Part shown: piece by piece, positions 43,861 to 53,795 of the stretch
Layout of the letters: each line of letters begins with the position of its first letter
Position numbering within the stretch: position 1 is the stretch's first letter
From: Helichrysum umbraculigerum
Taxonomy: Eukaryota > Streptophyta > Magnoliopsida > Asterales > Asteraceae
Length of the DNA: 64,000 nt
NCBI GenBank assembly: GCA_949592205.1
Contig: CATIUR010000006.1
Span: 5,589,001 to 5,653,000 of the forward strand
Reading direction: 5' to 3'
The notes under the pieces: generated by a model
What the model was told of the DNA's origin: nothing
Databases searched by the model: none
What the model saw: only the letters and a program-made list of their open reading frames with translations
Program-made: the position numbers and the translations under genes

Positions 43861-46772
43861 ACAAACGCCAAGAATTGCAGTTTTATGCTTTCAAAGTTCT
43901 TGGTCTTGGGGTCTCCGTTGAATCTTCTAATGGATGTGCACATGTCCTCTATTTTCCGGTTCTGATGGTCGTTGAATGGAAAGTTGGATTCTGAGAAAAC
44001 TAGAGTAAGCTGACGAAGTATCTCCTTGCATCCTGAGTAGAATATGAACTTCGTTCTGGAGTTACTTTTCCGTTGTTGAATCTCCCTTAGATGGATCGTA
44101 ATAGAAGTAGCGATATCAAGTGGTGATTCATATGTAACCCTAAAGGGTTGTTCGCGCCTTGATTCCTCCCTAACGAGATCACTAAGTTCTTCAATCATTA
44201 ACTCAATTTGTTTTTCCATAGTGGAGTTGATAACCATAGATCCGCTTTCCTTGGAACTGAGGTGATATTCTCTACTTAGCAAGTTAAGCAATGATGTGAG
44301 GTCATACATCGTCAAGATGTCGGCACGACTGCTCGGATGTCCAGTAGTCTCTTTCATATGCGCTCTAATGGATCCTAACATCTCCCATTGTGTTAAGGTG
44401 AATGGGATGTTAGATCTTTTAAGGGCATTGTAGATCCTAGTATACGTTCGTTTCTGTTGTTGACAGAATTGCAGTTCAGCAGAGGAAAGGGTAAGCAAGT
44501 TGACTACGCTGCTTATTCCTCCTACCGCTTTGTCGAATCTTTGGATGATTTCGTTGAGTACTTCGGGATCTGTAATGGTTTGTGATTGGTTTCTGGTGCG
44601 TTTGGAATATTCCTCCAGTGTTTCTTTTCTCGTGGGATGGTTGTGGTTACTTCCCGCCATTTCTTCTGTGGTAAACGGATCAGTTGACGGTATGCTTCTT
44701 TTGTTTTCTTCTTCCATCTTTCTTGTTCTGATCAATTCTTCCATCGTTGGGTTGTTTGCTGATGGAGATGCGTTTTTCATCACTTGTCCTATCCGTCGGA
44801 GGTCAATCGGGTAACATGGCGTGATCGCCATTTCCTTGCTAGATTTCCTTTCACTTATATACTTTGCAGTTTCTTCGTCTTTGGCGGTCTTCATGGAGAT
44901 CATGTACATATCGGCTTGTTCTCCAGCGTTTGGATTGTCGATATGGAAAGTGATGGTTTCTCCCTGAGACTGCAAGCTAATGGTTTGTGCGAAGACGTTG
45001 ATGATTGCCTTGGCCGTATTCATGAAAGGTCTTCCTAGTATGATTGGGATGTGTACGTCTTCCTGCATATCCATTACTACAAAATCTGCTGGATAAAGAA
45101 ATTTGTCAATCCTAACTAAAACATTTTCAGCTATTCCCCTAGGGTATTTAACCTAGTGGTCAGCAAGCTCAATGCTCATTTTGGTAGGTCGAAGATTTTC
45201 TAACTCAAGCCTCTTGAAAAGCGAGTAGGGCATAAGATTAACACTAGCTCCTAAATCGGCAAGAGAACAGATAATGCCTGAATTGTAAATGGAACATGGA
45301 AGAGTAAAACGTCCAGTATCTCCGAGTTTTTCAGGAATGATATTTTTCAAGATAGCTGAACATTCCTCGTTCAGCGGGACATTGGGTACTTCGGGTACCT
45401 TATCCTTGGTTGTAAGAAGCCTTCTGAAGTACTTTTTGGAAGGAACTTCAGATACGGTATCTAGGAATTTTCTATCAAGCTTAAAAGACTTAAGCTTGTC
45501 GGGTCGTTGTTTAAGACGAGCCGGAAATGGAATGTTTACTTTCCTATTTGATGTAGACTCTGAATCTATTGTCGATGGGACAATAGGTGGTTCCTTCACC
45601 GGAGAAGAAACAGTAGGTGGGCTATGTGCTACCTGAGAGTCTTGAATATAAGAAGCCTCTTTATGACAACTAGTTGGACTATCCTGAGGTTTAGCATTAA
45701 TACGCTGCGCTAATTGTCCTAACTGGGATTCAAAAGCTTTTAACAAAGTCAGTTGATCTCTTAAGATGAGATCAGCTTGGTCTTGTCTAGCCGAGATTCC
45801 TTGAATGACTTGTATCAGGGTGTCGTCAAAACTAGAGGTCTGTGAGGAAGAGGATTCAGAAGGTTGAGGTTGGTAAGTTAGTGGGCTATTCCTAGGTAGG
45901 TTAAAGGAACGGTTAGTATTGGGCAGAGTTAGATGAGACTGAGGAATTTGGTCTGAGTAGTTCAGATTAGCACAATTAAGGCAGGTTTGAACTTGACAAA
46001 CTTGTTGTGGTTGACTTTTCAATTCCTTAATCTTCTTGGTTAGGTCTGCCACTTGCTGAGTGAGAGTTCTGATAGCTTCATTTCCGAGTGTAGTTGGTGG
46101 ATTCAATATTGAGGAGTGATTTTCACTGTTCCAGTCATGGTTGTGTATGGTCATTTTCTCAATAAGGCTCCAAGCTTCATTTGCCGTACAGTCTATGAAA
46201 CTACCTTGAGAGGCGGTATCAAGTAAAGGATGGTGATGTGGGAAGAGACCATTGTAGAAAATGCGCAGCTGGTCTGAGCGTTCAAAACTATGATTTGGAC
46301 ATTTCTTAAGCAATCTCTTAAAGCGTTCCCATGCATTGTAGATTGATTCATCGTGCACTTGACGGAAGTTTATGATGTTGGTCCTAAACATGGCTTGTTT
46401 TGATGGGGGGAAATATTTGGACAAAAATTTGGTTGCTAATTCTACCCAAGAGGTTATAGAGTTAAGCTCTGATCCCTCAAACCAGGTTTGTGCATGAAGA
46501 GTGAGTGAATAGGGAAATAGGTATAGGAAGACTATGTCCTGATTAACCCCAATCGGCTTAAAGGAGTTGGATAAGGAAATGAATTTGTCAAGGTGTGAGT
46601 TGGGATCATCATTTGGTAGGCCATGGAATTGACAGATGTTTTGGACTAACCGAACAATGTGTGGCTTTAACTCGAATGATCCTCTACCAATTTTCGGATA
46701 GACAATTGGTCCTCCTCAAGCTTCAATCAAAGGTTTAGAGTCTTCAGCGAGAGTTATACGTGTAGCTGTCAT
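43803..46772 (-). pseudogene. gag - protease - unknown-domain frame of the Athila-like element (two in-frame stops)
   Basis: One reading frame of 990 codons from ATG 46772 (MTATRITLAEDSKPLIEA) to TGA 43805-43803, broken only by TGA at 46718-46716 and TAG at 45155-45153. Gag: FELKPHIVRLVQNICQFHGL, YLFPYSLTLHAQTWFEG, KYFPPSKQAMFRTNIINF, ESIYNAWERFKRLLKKCPNH (Athila-type Retrotrans_gag). A Gln/Ser/Pro-rich linker follows. Protease: CSIYNSGIICSLADLGAS near 45250, with LADLGAS where D-x-G-A-S is usual, then HIPIILGRPFMNTAKAIINV. After about residue 640 the frame does not enter RT; instead some 300 residues of charged, helix-rich sequence (EEYSKRTRNQSQTITDPEV, ELQFCQQQKRTYTRIYNAL, KQIELMIEELSDLVREESR) match nothing I know. 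Presumed structural/packaging protein of a pol-less element. Confidence 0.8.
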
Positions 46773-46944
46773 AGTCTCGTTGGCAGGTGGTTGACTAGTT
46801 GAGTGGATAGGGATAACGTAATTTGTGAAAGTAGTAAAATGAAGGAAAAATAAAGAAAAACGTAGGGGTCTAAGGAGAAGAGTTAACCCTAAAGGTTCAC
46901 TAGCGAGTAAATTCATCTTGACGCCTATGGATCGTACAATTGGT

Positions 46945-46962
46945 TCCCCGGCAGCGGCGCCA
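46945..46962 (-). promoter_or_regulatory. Primer-binding site, tRNA-Asp type
   Basis: The minus strand reads TGGCGCCGCTGCCGGGGA, 6 bp inside the 5' LTR, the PBS typical of Athila and related Tat-branch elements (usual form TGGCGCCGTTGCCGGGGA). Confidence 0.9.
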
Positions 46963-46968
46963 AAAACC

Positions 46969-49384
46969 TGATGCGCCCCCAGCGGTCAGTAAGGATTTTG
47001 CCCTTGTCGTTGCACCAGCTGTCGGAGGCGGCGATCAGTGGGTGTTTTAAATTTGTAGTTGCGGGGCCTAAGTTTTCCCTAACAATGCTAATCCTAAGGG
47101 TGAGCAAGTGGTAGGTATGACCTAGAGTCATTCTTCAAACCGACTGAATTGAAACTAAGGCGTGGCAGATGAGGGCTTTCAAACTAGTGAAGGGTTTATA
47201 AAATAGTGGGGGAGTTTTGGTTTTTACATTAACTAACTTAGGCAAGTAAATAAATATAAGCGAAATAAAAATAAAACGTAAAGCAGATAAAATAAAGATA
47301 GTGTTTGCTGAGATTTCGTTAATTAAGTTATGGGATGATATTTGGAGAAACTGTTTTGAAAGATATTAGTTAATTATCATTCTTGAATACTTATATGTAA
47401 ACACTAGATTCCCTACTAATTAAAATCCCATTAGCATGTCACACCGGGAGCTAGGTTATGGTAACATTACAAAGTATTTAGAATAATAAGCAAAATCTTA
47501 ATTATGGTTTAATAATACTTTCATATGAACGGGAATAAAATCTTAAGGTACTAGACATAACTGAATCATATAACGATTCCTCGTCATCCAAACAGATTCG
47601 TATATTTAAAAAGTTCATTTATGACTTTAAACCAGCCCTTGCTTAAGGCTACCCAATAAATCCCCTAGTTATTCACAGCGTTCCTCACTTTAAGTGGTTC
47701 CACCGCTTCAAACCTTGGCCATGTCTTGTCCTACGATAATCCCCTATATAGCCTTGCGGTTCCATAGTTTCATACCTTTGACAAATTATATTGACACAGA
47801 TGACTGACTACCTTTTAATTGGACGTCGTTAAAAAGGTGTTGTAATCACGTTTATTGGTGGAAAGGAGATAGATTAATTTGAAGTTTAAAAGTCTATTTT
47901 AGAAAGGTTAATTAAACTAAGTTTCTCGTTTTATATATATTAGTCCGTAATATAACTACATTCGGTCGTTACACAGCTTCTACATTTTTGTACTCCACCT
48001 AAAGTGTTTCCAACACTATACTGCATAACAGTCGAATAGGGGCCATCATATCACTTCGTAATATTATACCGTTTCGTAATATGACTACATTCGGTCGTTC
48101 CTCGACTTCCATACATTTGTACTCCACCTTGAAGTGTTTCCAGTACTATATCGAGTAACAGTCGAATAGGGGCCGTCATATTACTTTAAGATAATTAAGA
48201 CCATTTATATTTTACTACTATGATGATCCTAAGGCAACAATCAAACAAGAGCATGCAATAAGACATCAAAGCAATACTACCGATCTTTAATATTTAATTA
48301 TAAATCATCCCATAATTAGCTAACTACATCGCAAACTAACACAACAAGTATACTACTCTCTAATCATGGCAATAACTAAATCTAGCATAATCAATATAAA
48401 CGTAATTAATTAAGATAGATATGGATTAGAAAGAACCAGGATTAAATGCGAGAGAAAGTAGACTTGAATTAATTGACACAATTCCAAGCTTACACCGAAG
48501 ATTACAATGCGTTCCGCACTTTCCCTCTACTTCTAATAAAACTCCTAAACTAGTTTAAATACTAGTAAAAACTAATCTAAAGAAAGAATATAGAGAGAGA
48601 AAATAGGTGCTTATTTCTAGAGTGAGAAAAATAAGCTAGGAAAGGTTTGTCTTGAAATGAACCATGGAGGCTCTTATTTATAGGTGAAAGTTGGCTCATT
48701 TTAGCAACTTGGGGCACACGTTAGCAAAAGGTGAAAAAGGTGGTGCACCGGGTACCAAAAAGCATGTAAATTAAAGGTGGTGCACCAGGTACATGCAAGG
48801 ACCAAAAAGCGGAAATGGAATGGGGGACAGGTGGTCGGCGCCTGGGGGCTGGTGGCCGGCGGTGGCTGCCATGCTGCCGCCCCGGTTCGCTTTCTTTCGC
48901 TGCGTTTCTTAAATCGCGCGTATCTTCTTCGTTATGCGTCCGTTTGCGTTGAATCTTTTTTTTTGGATTCGTTTTTCAAAAACAAAGACTTTGATGAAAA
49001 GAAATCCTAAAAATATGTCTTTGAACTTTAGATGTCTCGTACGAATCGTTTGAATCTTCCGGCGGGCGTAGAATCTTCATTCTTCATCCGTTTTTGCTGA
49101 TTCTTCTTCTGTTGGATTCGTATTTTGAAAACGAACATCTTGAATAAGATAAATCTTATTGATGGGAACTTTGTCTCTAAATCTTGTTTTGATGCCTCGA
49201 GTTTTCAATTGTGCGTGGAATCTTCGTTTTTCGGTCGTTTTGCTTGATTTTTCTCGTGCAACCTTGTTTTGACCTTCTTGGCATAATATTACTGATTTGT
49301 GCATTATTTGAGTCTAAATGCAAAGTATTGTTCCAGAATGAGAGAGATATCGGTAGTAAAAACGTGACTTTTTACGCGATATCA
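46969..49384 (-). repeat. 5' LTR of the Athila-like element
   Basis: 2416 bp, minus strand TGATATCGCG ... GCGCATCA, adjoining the PBS. Pairs with 29011-31454. Confidence 0.92.
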
Positions 49385-49998
49385 GTACTTAATCGCGTAG
49401 TAGTATAGCAAGGATAAGTTATTGGAGTATCGTTCACAAGAACACTTTAACGTATTTTGAAGTTGTTTTCAATTTATAATTAACCAGATAAAAAGAAAGT
49501 AAAAATGGGAGGTTTTGTCTCTTAACGACAAACAGTCGAGTGGTTGTATTTTTAAAGTAAAGACTAAAGTAAAATAAGCAAATAAAGATATATTTATCTC
49601 AAATTAGATAAACATGTTCATATAGACCTTTTACCTCTAGTGTTGAACATTTCGATTAAGAATTATATTGATAATTAACGTATGTGACTTGATTAGTTGA
49701 TTTAATTGTTCTCACAATGCAAATACTTAACTAAGATTACAAAGTGCAAGTCTCCTTGACACCTTAGATCTCTCAATTATAACTAGTTAATTCAACTGAA
49801 GTGATGACTTAATCGCGTGATATTACTCTCGTAAAAACCAACAATTACACAAGATTTCTCTTAGTATGATCCACCTATATTTCAATTCATTTAATTCAAA
49901 TTAACTCTTTATTGTCTCCAATCAAAAGCACTAGATGATGCATCAAGTAAACGCTATGTTAAATGCATAAATTCTCACTTATTGAAACAAATGCAACA
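49385..49998. repeat. Remnant of an older repeat, middle piece
   Basis: AT-rich non-coding DNA starting GTACTTAATCGCGTAGTAG, similar in style to the sequence near the start of large Tat/Athila-type retroelements. It presumably joined GGCAAGTGTAC at 29000-29009 before the Athila-like element landed, and it continues at 60618 after the Tekay-like element (TSD CAACA). Confidence 0.5.
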
Positions 49999-52378
49999 TG
50001 TAACACCTGCTAAATTAGGATAATTACTTATGCCTAATTGATTGTAACTAGTTGTAATTAGTATGTAATAGGACTAATTGCAGACTCTATTTGTACATAT
50101 ATAAGGTGAATTATATATATATGTGTGTACTTACGCGATTTGGATTAATCGTACGAATTACCTGGACGGAGTCCGACACAGTTACTTGGACGTTGGTGAC
50201 AGAAACTTACCTAAATAATGAGAACGTATTTATTATATAAAATACACAGCGAACAAACATTATTTATAATACCGCGACGACAATTTAAATAATTTAACGA
50301 ATATGTATTAAACGCGAGTTAAAAATTTTAATACTTCGACAAATGTTTTTATAATTAATTTCAAGGTATTTCATTAAAATATTCCCGTCATCTTTTAAAA
50401 ATATAACTGCTTGATTTAACGTTTAAACGACGGAGGAAAACGAACACCGCATGGAGCGCGGAGGCGCGGACTGAAAATGGGAGGCTTAACCTCCCACTTT
50501 CTTTTCTCTTTCTTTTCACTTTCTCATTTCTTTCTCTTTCTTTCTCTTATTTCTCTCTCAACTAACAAAACCACCACCATCTTACAAAATCACAAAATAA
50601 CACCACGAAACGACGCCGAATCATACCACTCCTTTGGAATAAAAGAACCCCGGCATCCCGATCTACCTTTCCATCTTTTCGGATTTTCGATCCGACATTT
50701 TGTAAGTTTTCGACAAAACCCGAAACTCTCCGTTTTTGCTCATTTTTACGTTTTTATGGTTTATATATGCTTAAAATGTCCAAAAATGGGTTGGGTAAAA
50801 GATTTGGACCAAACGGAAGTTTTTCGACCGTTTTTCCGGCCACCAATTTCCGATCAGACCGCTACGTCGCAGAGACGCTGGGCTATCTGCGACGTAGCTC
50901 AAAACGTCGCATTATGTGGCCAACGTCGCACTTAGCGACGTCGCGGCCTACGTCGCACAACCCTTCGTGACGTCGCATTGTGCGACGTCCGTCACTACGT
51001 CGCATTTAGTTGCTACGTCGCGCCTAGCGACGCCAGCCCCTACGTCGCATTGATTTGCGAAGGTCGCATCATGCGACGTACATGCCTACATCGCACCCTA
51101 CGTCGCATGCTACGTCGCATGCTACGTCGCACAAACCAGAACCTTGAAAAGTCAGATTTTACTAAGTGTCGAGCTTACACAACTTCAAATACTTATGTCA
51201 TACGACTTAACAAACGTCATAGAACATACTTTCTATTACAATTACACTAAATTGCGTTATAAATGATAACACTTTGAATCATTATTACAAACCGTCACCA
51301 ACGGGCCATATTTGTTTTCAAACTACAACAGATTACTAAACACACACTTGGACATAATGAGTTGTGTACACAACTAGCCTAGATGGTCTTGCGAGACATC
51401 TACTTACTTAAATTCATATGTTTAGGCATTTGAAGGTTACGGGTTCGGAGAACCTACGGTTGAGATTACTTACTCGTTTATTGATATAAACGTACTTGCA
51501 AAGACTCAGGTGAGTCTTACGGCCCCACTTTTACTGTTTTATCTTATTGGGGGAGATACATGCTACTACTTTTTCCTTGAACACAAGTACTAAACTGTTT
51601 ACTATACCAAACGAAATTGCATGAGTTTACTTACAAACAGAAGTCTCTCCATCATACATCGTTAGTTATGGACTTAAGCGCGAACAGTAGTTAATGGATC
51701 CATTAGGGAAATGACCCTCCCCACCCGGGGCAGTAGCGCTGCCACGTACCGATTTACACGTATAAACGGGTGACAACTTATTCGTTACTGATGCTTGCTC
51801 ATTTACGAGCATGTCACGGGAGCAAACATATTATTTACGGGTTAAGCTTCGATTATGAGCCTCATGGCAACGGTATAAACTTATTTATTTACATTTGCTG
51901 GATTGCAAATACTGATTTTTCGATTGCTGGATTGCAATGGCTGATTTTACGCCTACGGGCACTACTAATGAAATCTCGTGTTCAAAGCCGATATTATTTA
52001 CAAACCTGTGAGATTCACCAACCTTTTGGTTGACACTGTTTAGCATGTTTTCTCAGGTACCTGGATGGAGTAGGATTACTCCAGGATTTTAGCTAGAGTC
52101 GCATGATTTCAACACAACTGCATTAACGGAGATTCTTAGCATTATCTTTTGTATATTTTGATTATGTAATAGAATCTCCCGCTATACGCGTGGACTCTAG
52201 GGGAAACTACATTTTGTATACGAAAACACTAAGTTTTCAAACATTATATCTATGGAATGTAACTAATTTACAAAACGTCTCATTTAGAGGTCGTTTGCTG
52301 TATATCTTGTGCTTTGTATATTGATTAGTAACACCCAAGTATGCTTCCGCAAAAACAGTGAATTATTGGGGTGTTACA
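49999..52378 (+). repeat. 5' LTR of the Tekay-like element
   Basis: 2380 bp. Notable: a C/T-rich tract (50490-50570), the ACGTCGCA array (50861-51132), and TATATATATATG near 50113 or ATATATGCTTAAAATG near 50762 as possible TATA regions. Open frames in it recur identically in the 3' LTR and are not genes. Confidence 0.95.
50861..51132 (+). repeat. ACGTCGCA palindrome array in the 5' LTR
   Basis: Nearly twenty copies of TACGTCGCA or its complement TGCGACGTA. Several form inverted pairs: CTACGTCGCA with TGCGACGTAG (50862-50897, loop 16), GACGTCGCA-ttg-TGCGACGTC (50969-50989), GTCGCAT-c-ATGCGAC (51063-51077). CpG-dense against an AT-rich background. Confidence 0.85.
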
Positions 52379-52381
52379 GAT

Positions 52382-52394
52382 TGGTATCAGAGCC
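52382..52394 (+). promoter_or_regulatory. Primer-binding site of the Tekay-like element
   Basis: TGGTATCAGAGCC, three bases after the 5' LTR, initiator tRNA-Met type. Confidence 0.92.
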
Positions 52395-52956
52395 TAAGGT
52401 TATAGTGAACTAGGTTGCATTTAGTGGGCCTAGACTATGACCATTAGGCAGTATTTCCATACTAGGCATGATTGGTTCAGGAATTTCATCATACGACTTT
52501 AATTTAACATAGCCTGATCAACTATGTACAATTAAGGAAAGATGATGTGAGGTCTGAAATGGTTATGTCGAACAGGAATGCGTTAGTAGACTCTGACCAC
52601 GAGGGAACCGAGACTCTTACTTGTTATGTGCTAGACATACGCTAGGCTATTATGTGATATACGAGTATATACATACATAGGCCTCACTCACTGAATATAC
52701 TACTAGGCTATTATATATTAAATATATATGAATAGGCCTCGCACGTAAACACACTCGCTATAGAGATAGCCGACGTTTCTCTGGCGGCACTTACGAATTT
52801 CTCTCAGTGGTTTGCACCGACCATGACAGACTTCACCTTGTGGCGTACTCTAATGATTTTATGAAAATCACATCTAACACCCGGAAACAACGTACTTCCA
52901 AGGACTAAAATCCTCTCTCTGTCATTTCTATAGAACTCAAAGCCGCGAATTCCCAA
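52395..52956 (+). other. Leader between PBS and extra ORF
   Basis: Untranslated leader, about 560 bp. Two near-repeats of ACTAGGCTATTAT-type words with TATATACATA (52640-52740). No RNA gene seen; it would contain the packaging signal. Confidence 0.4.
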
Positions 52957-53433
52957 ATGGACGACTACGTGTCTGATAGTGACCAGGTCCACGAGGAACA
53001 AATCCAGTACACGTATATCGATGAGGACATCGTACCAGAAGAAGAAATCATGCTGGAGGGAAACGAAAATCAGAATTTCGGAATGACTGGCATCGACATA
53101 GAAGAATATGAAAGAGTGCGAGATCAGGCCGTGGGACTAGACGGCCGAAATTGGGCACTTAAGCGTAAGTGCATAGACTATGAACAAAGATTGAGAATCT
53201 CAAACCGATCTGTCCCTACGCGAATCAAAGATAAGATCCGTTACTGGAAGAAAGTGGCCACCAACCTAACCCGTAGAACCAAAACATGGATCAAACGTTT
53301 GGGCAGGAAATCAACGGAGGAGACTAGGTACCGCTCAACGACTCAAAGATACAGGGACATGCTTGAGGCACGCTACCACCCACACGACCTGAACCTGGAG
53401 TCGGGAGACGAATCCGAAGGCCAGGAACCCTAA
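52957..53433 (+). CDS. Extra 158-aa ORF before gag in the Tekay-like element
   Basis: From ATG (MDDYVSDSDQVHEEQIQY) to TAA. The N-terminal half is acidic (DEDIVPEEEIMLEGNENQN), the middle DIEEYERVRDQAVGLDGRNW and the C-terminal half strongly basic (RIKDKIRYWKKVATNL, RRTKTWIKRLGRK), ending ESGDESEGQEP. No zinc knuckle, no membrane segment, no family recognised. It lies 362 bp upstream of gag on the same strand, so it is the first ORF of the genomic RNA. The charge split suggests nucleic-acid binding, but that is inference only. Its survival as a clean ORF may merely reflect the youth of the copy. Confidence 0.6.
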   Translation: MDDYVSDSDQVHEEQIQYTYIDEDIVPEEEIMLEGNENQNFGMTGIDIEEYERVRDQAVGLDGRNWALKRKCIDYEQRLRISNRSVPTRIKDKIRYWKKVATNLTRRTKTWIKRLGRKSTEETRYRSTTQRYRDMLEARYHPHDLNLESGDESEGQEP

Positions 53434-53795
53434 CTAAGAATGAACCAACCGACTAGCAGAAACTGTGGACCGCCTTGTCGCGCTAATGGAACAAATTAAT
53501 CTACATTAAGATTTGTGTAGCTTTTGTCTTGTAATCTATCTCGTAATCTAGGGACTATCTAACACTACTCTATAAACTAGTCGGATGTAACAATTCCCGA
53601 CACCTTTTGTAATATCTTTGTAGGATGTAACTTTTGAGCTCACTTTATCTATCAATATCCTTTGTTATCTCAACTCACATTAATTGTCATTTTCCATGTT
53701 GATGTTATGTATTACTGCTTTTATACATGTACATCTGTGACAATTACCAGCTCATACAAAATCTCATGTATCTTCATTTCTTTTATTGAAGAATC

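Larger units (their letters stand above)
29011..49384 (-). mobile_element. Athila-like LTR retrotransposon with gag but no pol, minus strand
   Basis: LTRs of 2416 bp (46969-49384, 5' in element sense) and 2444 bp (29011-31454, 3') begin TGATATCGCG and end GGGGGCGCATCA on the minus strand. Flanks are GTACC (29006-29010) and GTACT (49385-49389), a 5-bp TSD with one mismatch. The PBS is of tRNA-Asp type (46962-46945) and the PPT (AAGTGTGGGATA) adjoins the 3' LTR at 31455-31470. Removing the CACTA insertion (31617-42087 and its TSD) leaves about 9.9 kb. The only coding region is a gag-protease-unknown frame at 46772-43803. No RT, RNase H or integrase motif is present, so it must depend on a partner, like the TR-GAG class of non-autonomous elements. 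LTRs differ by roughly 2-3% by eye. Confidence 0.9.

Noticed and set aside
44500..45038. Plus-strand frames of 84-104 codons
   Set aside because: Shadow of the minus-strand gag-PR-X frame.
50477..51250. Frames of 67-152 codons in the 5' Tekay-like LTR (and their copies near 58717-59489)
   Set aside because: Duplicated only because the LTR is; they follow C/T-rich and ACGTCGCA repeats and resemble no protein.
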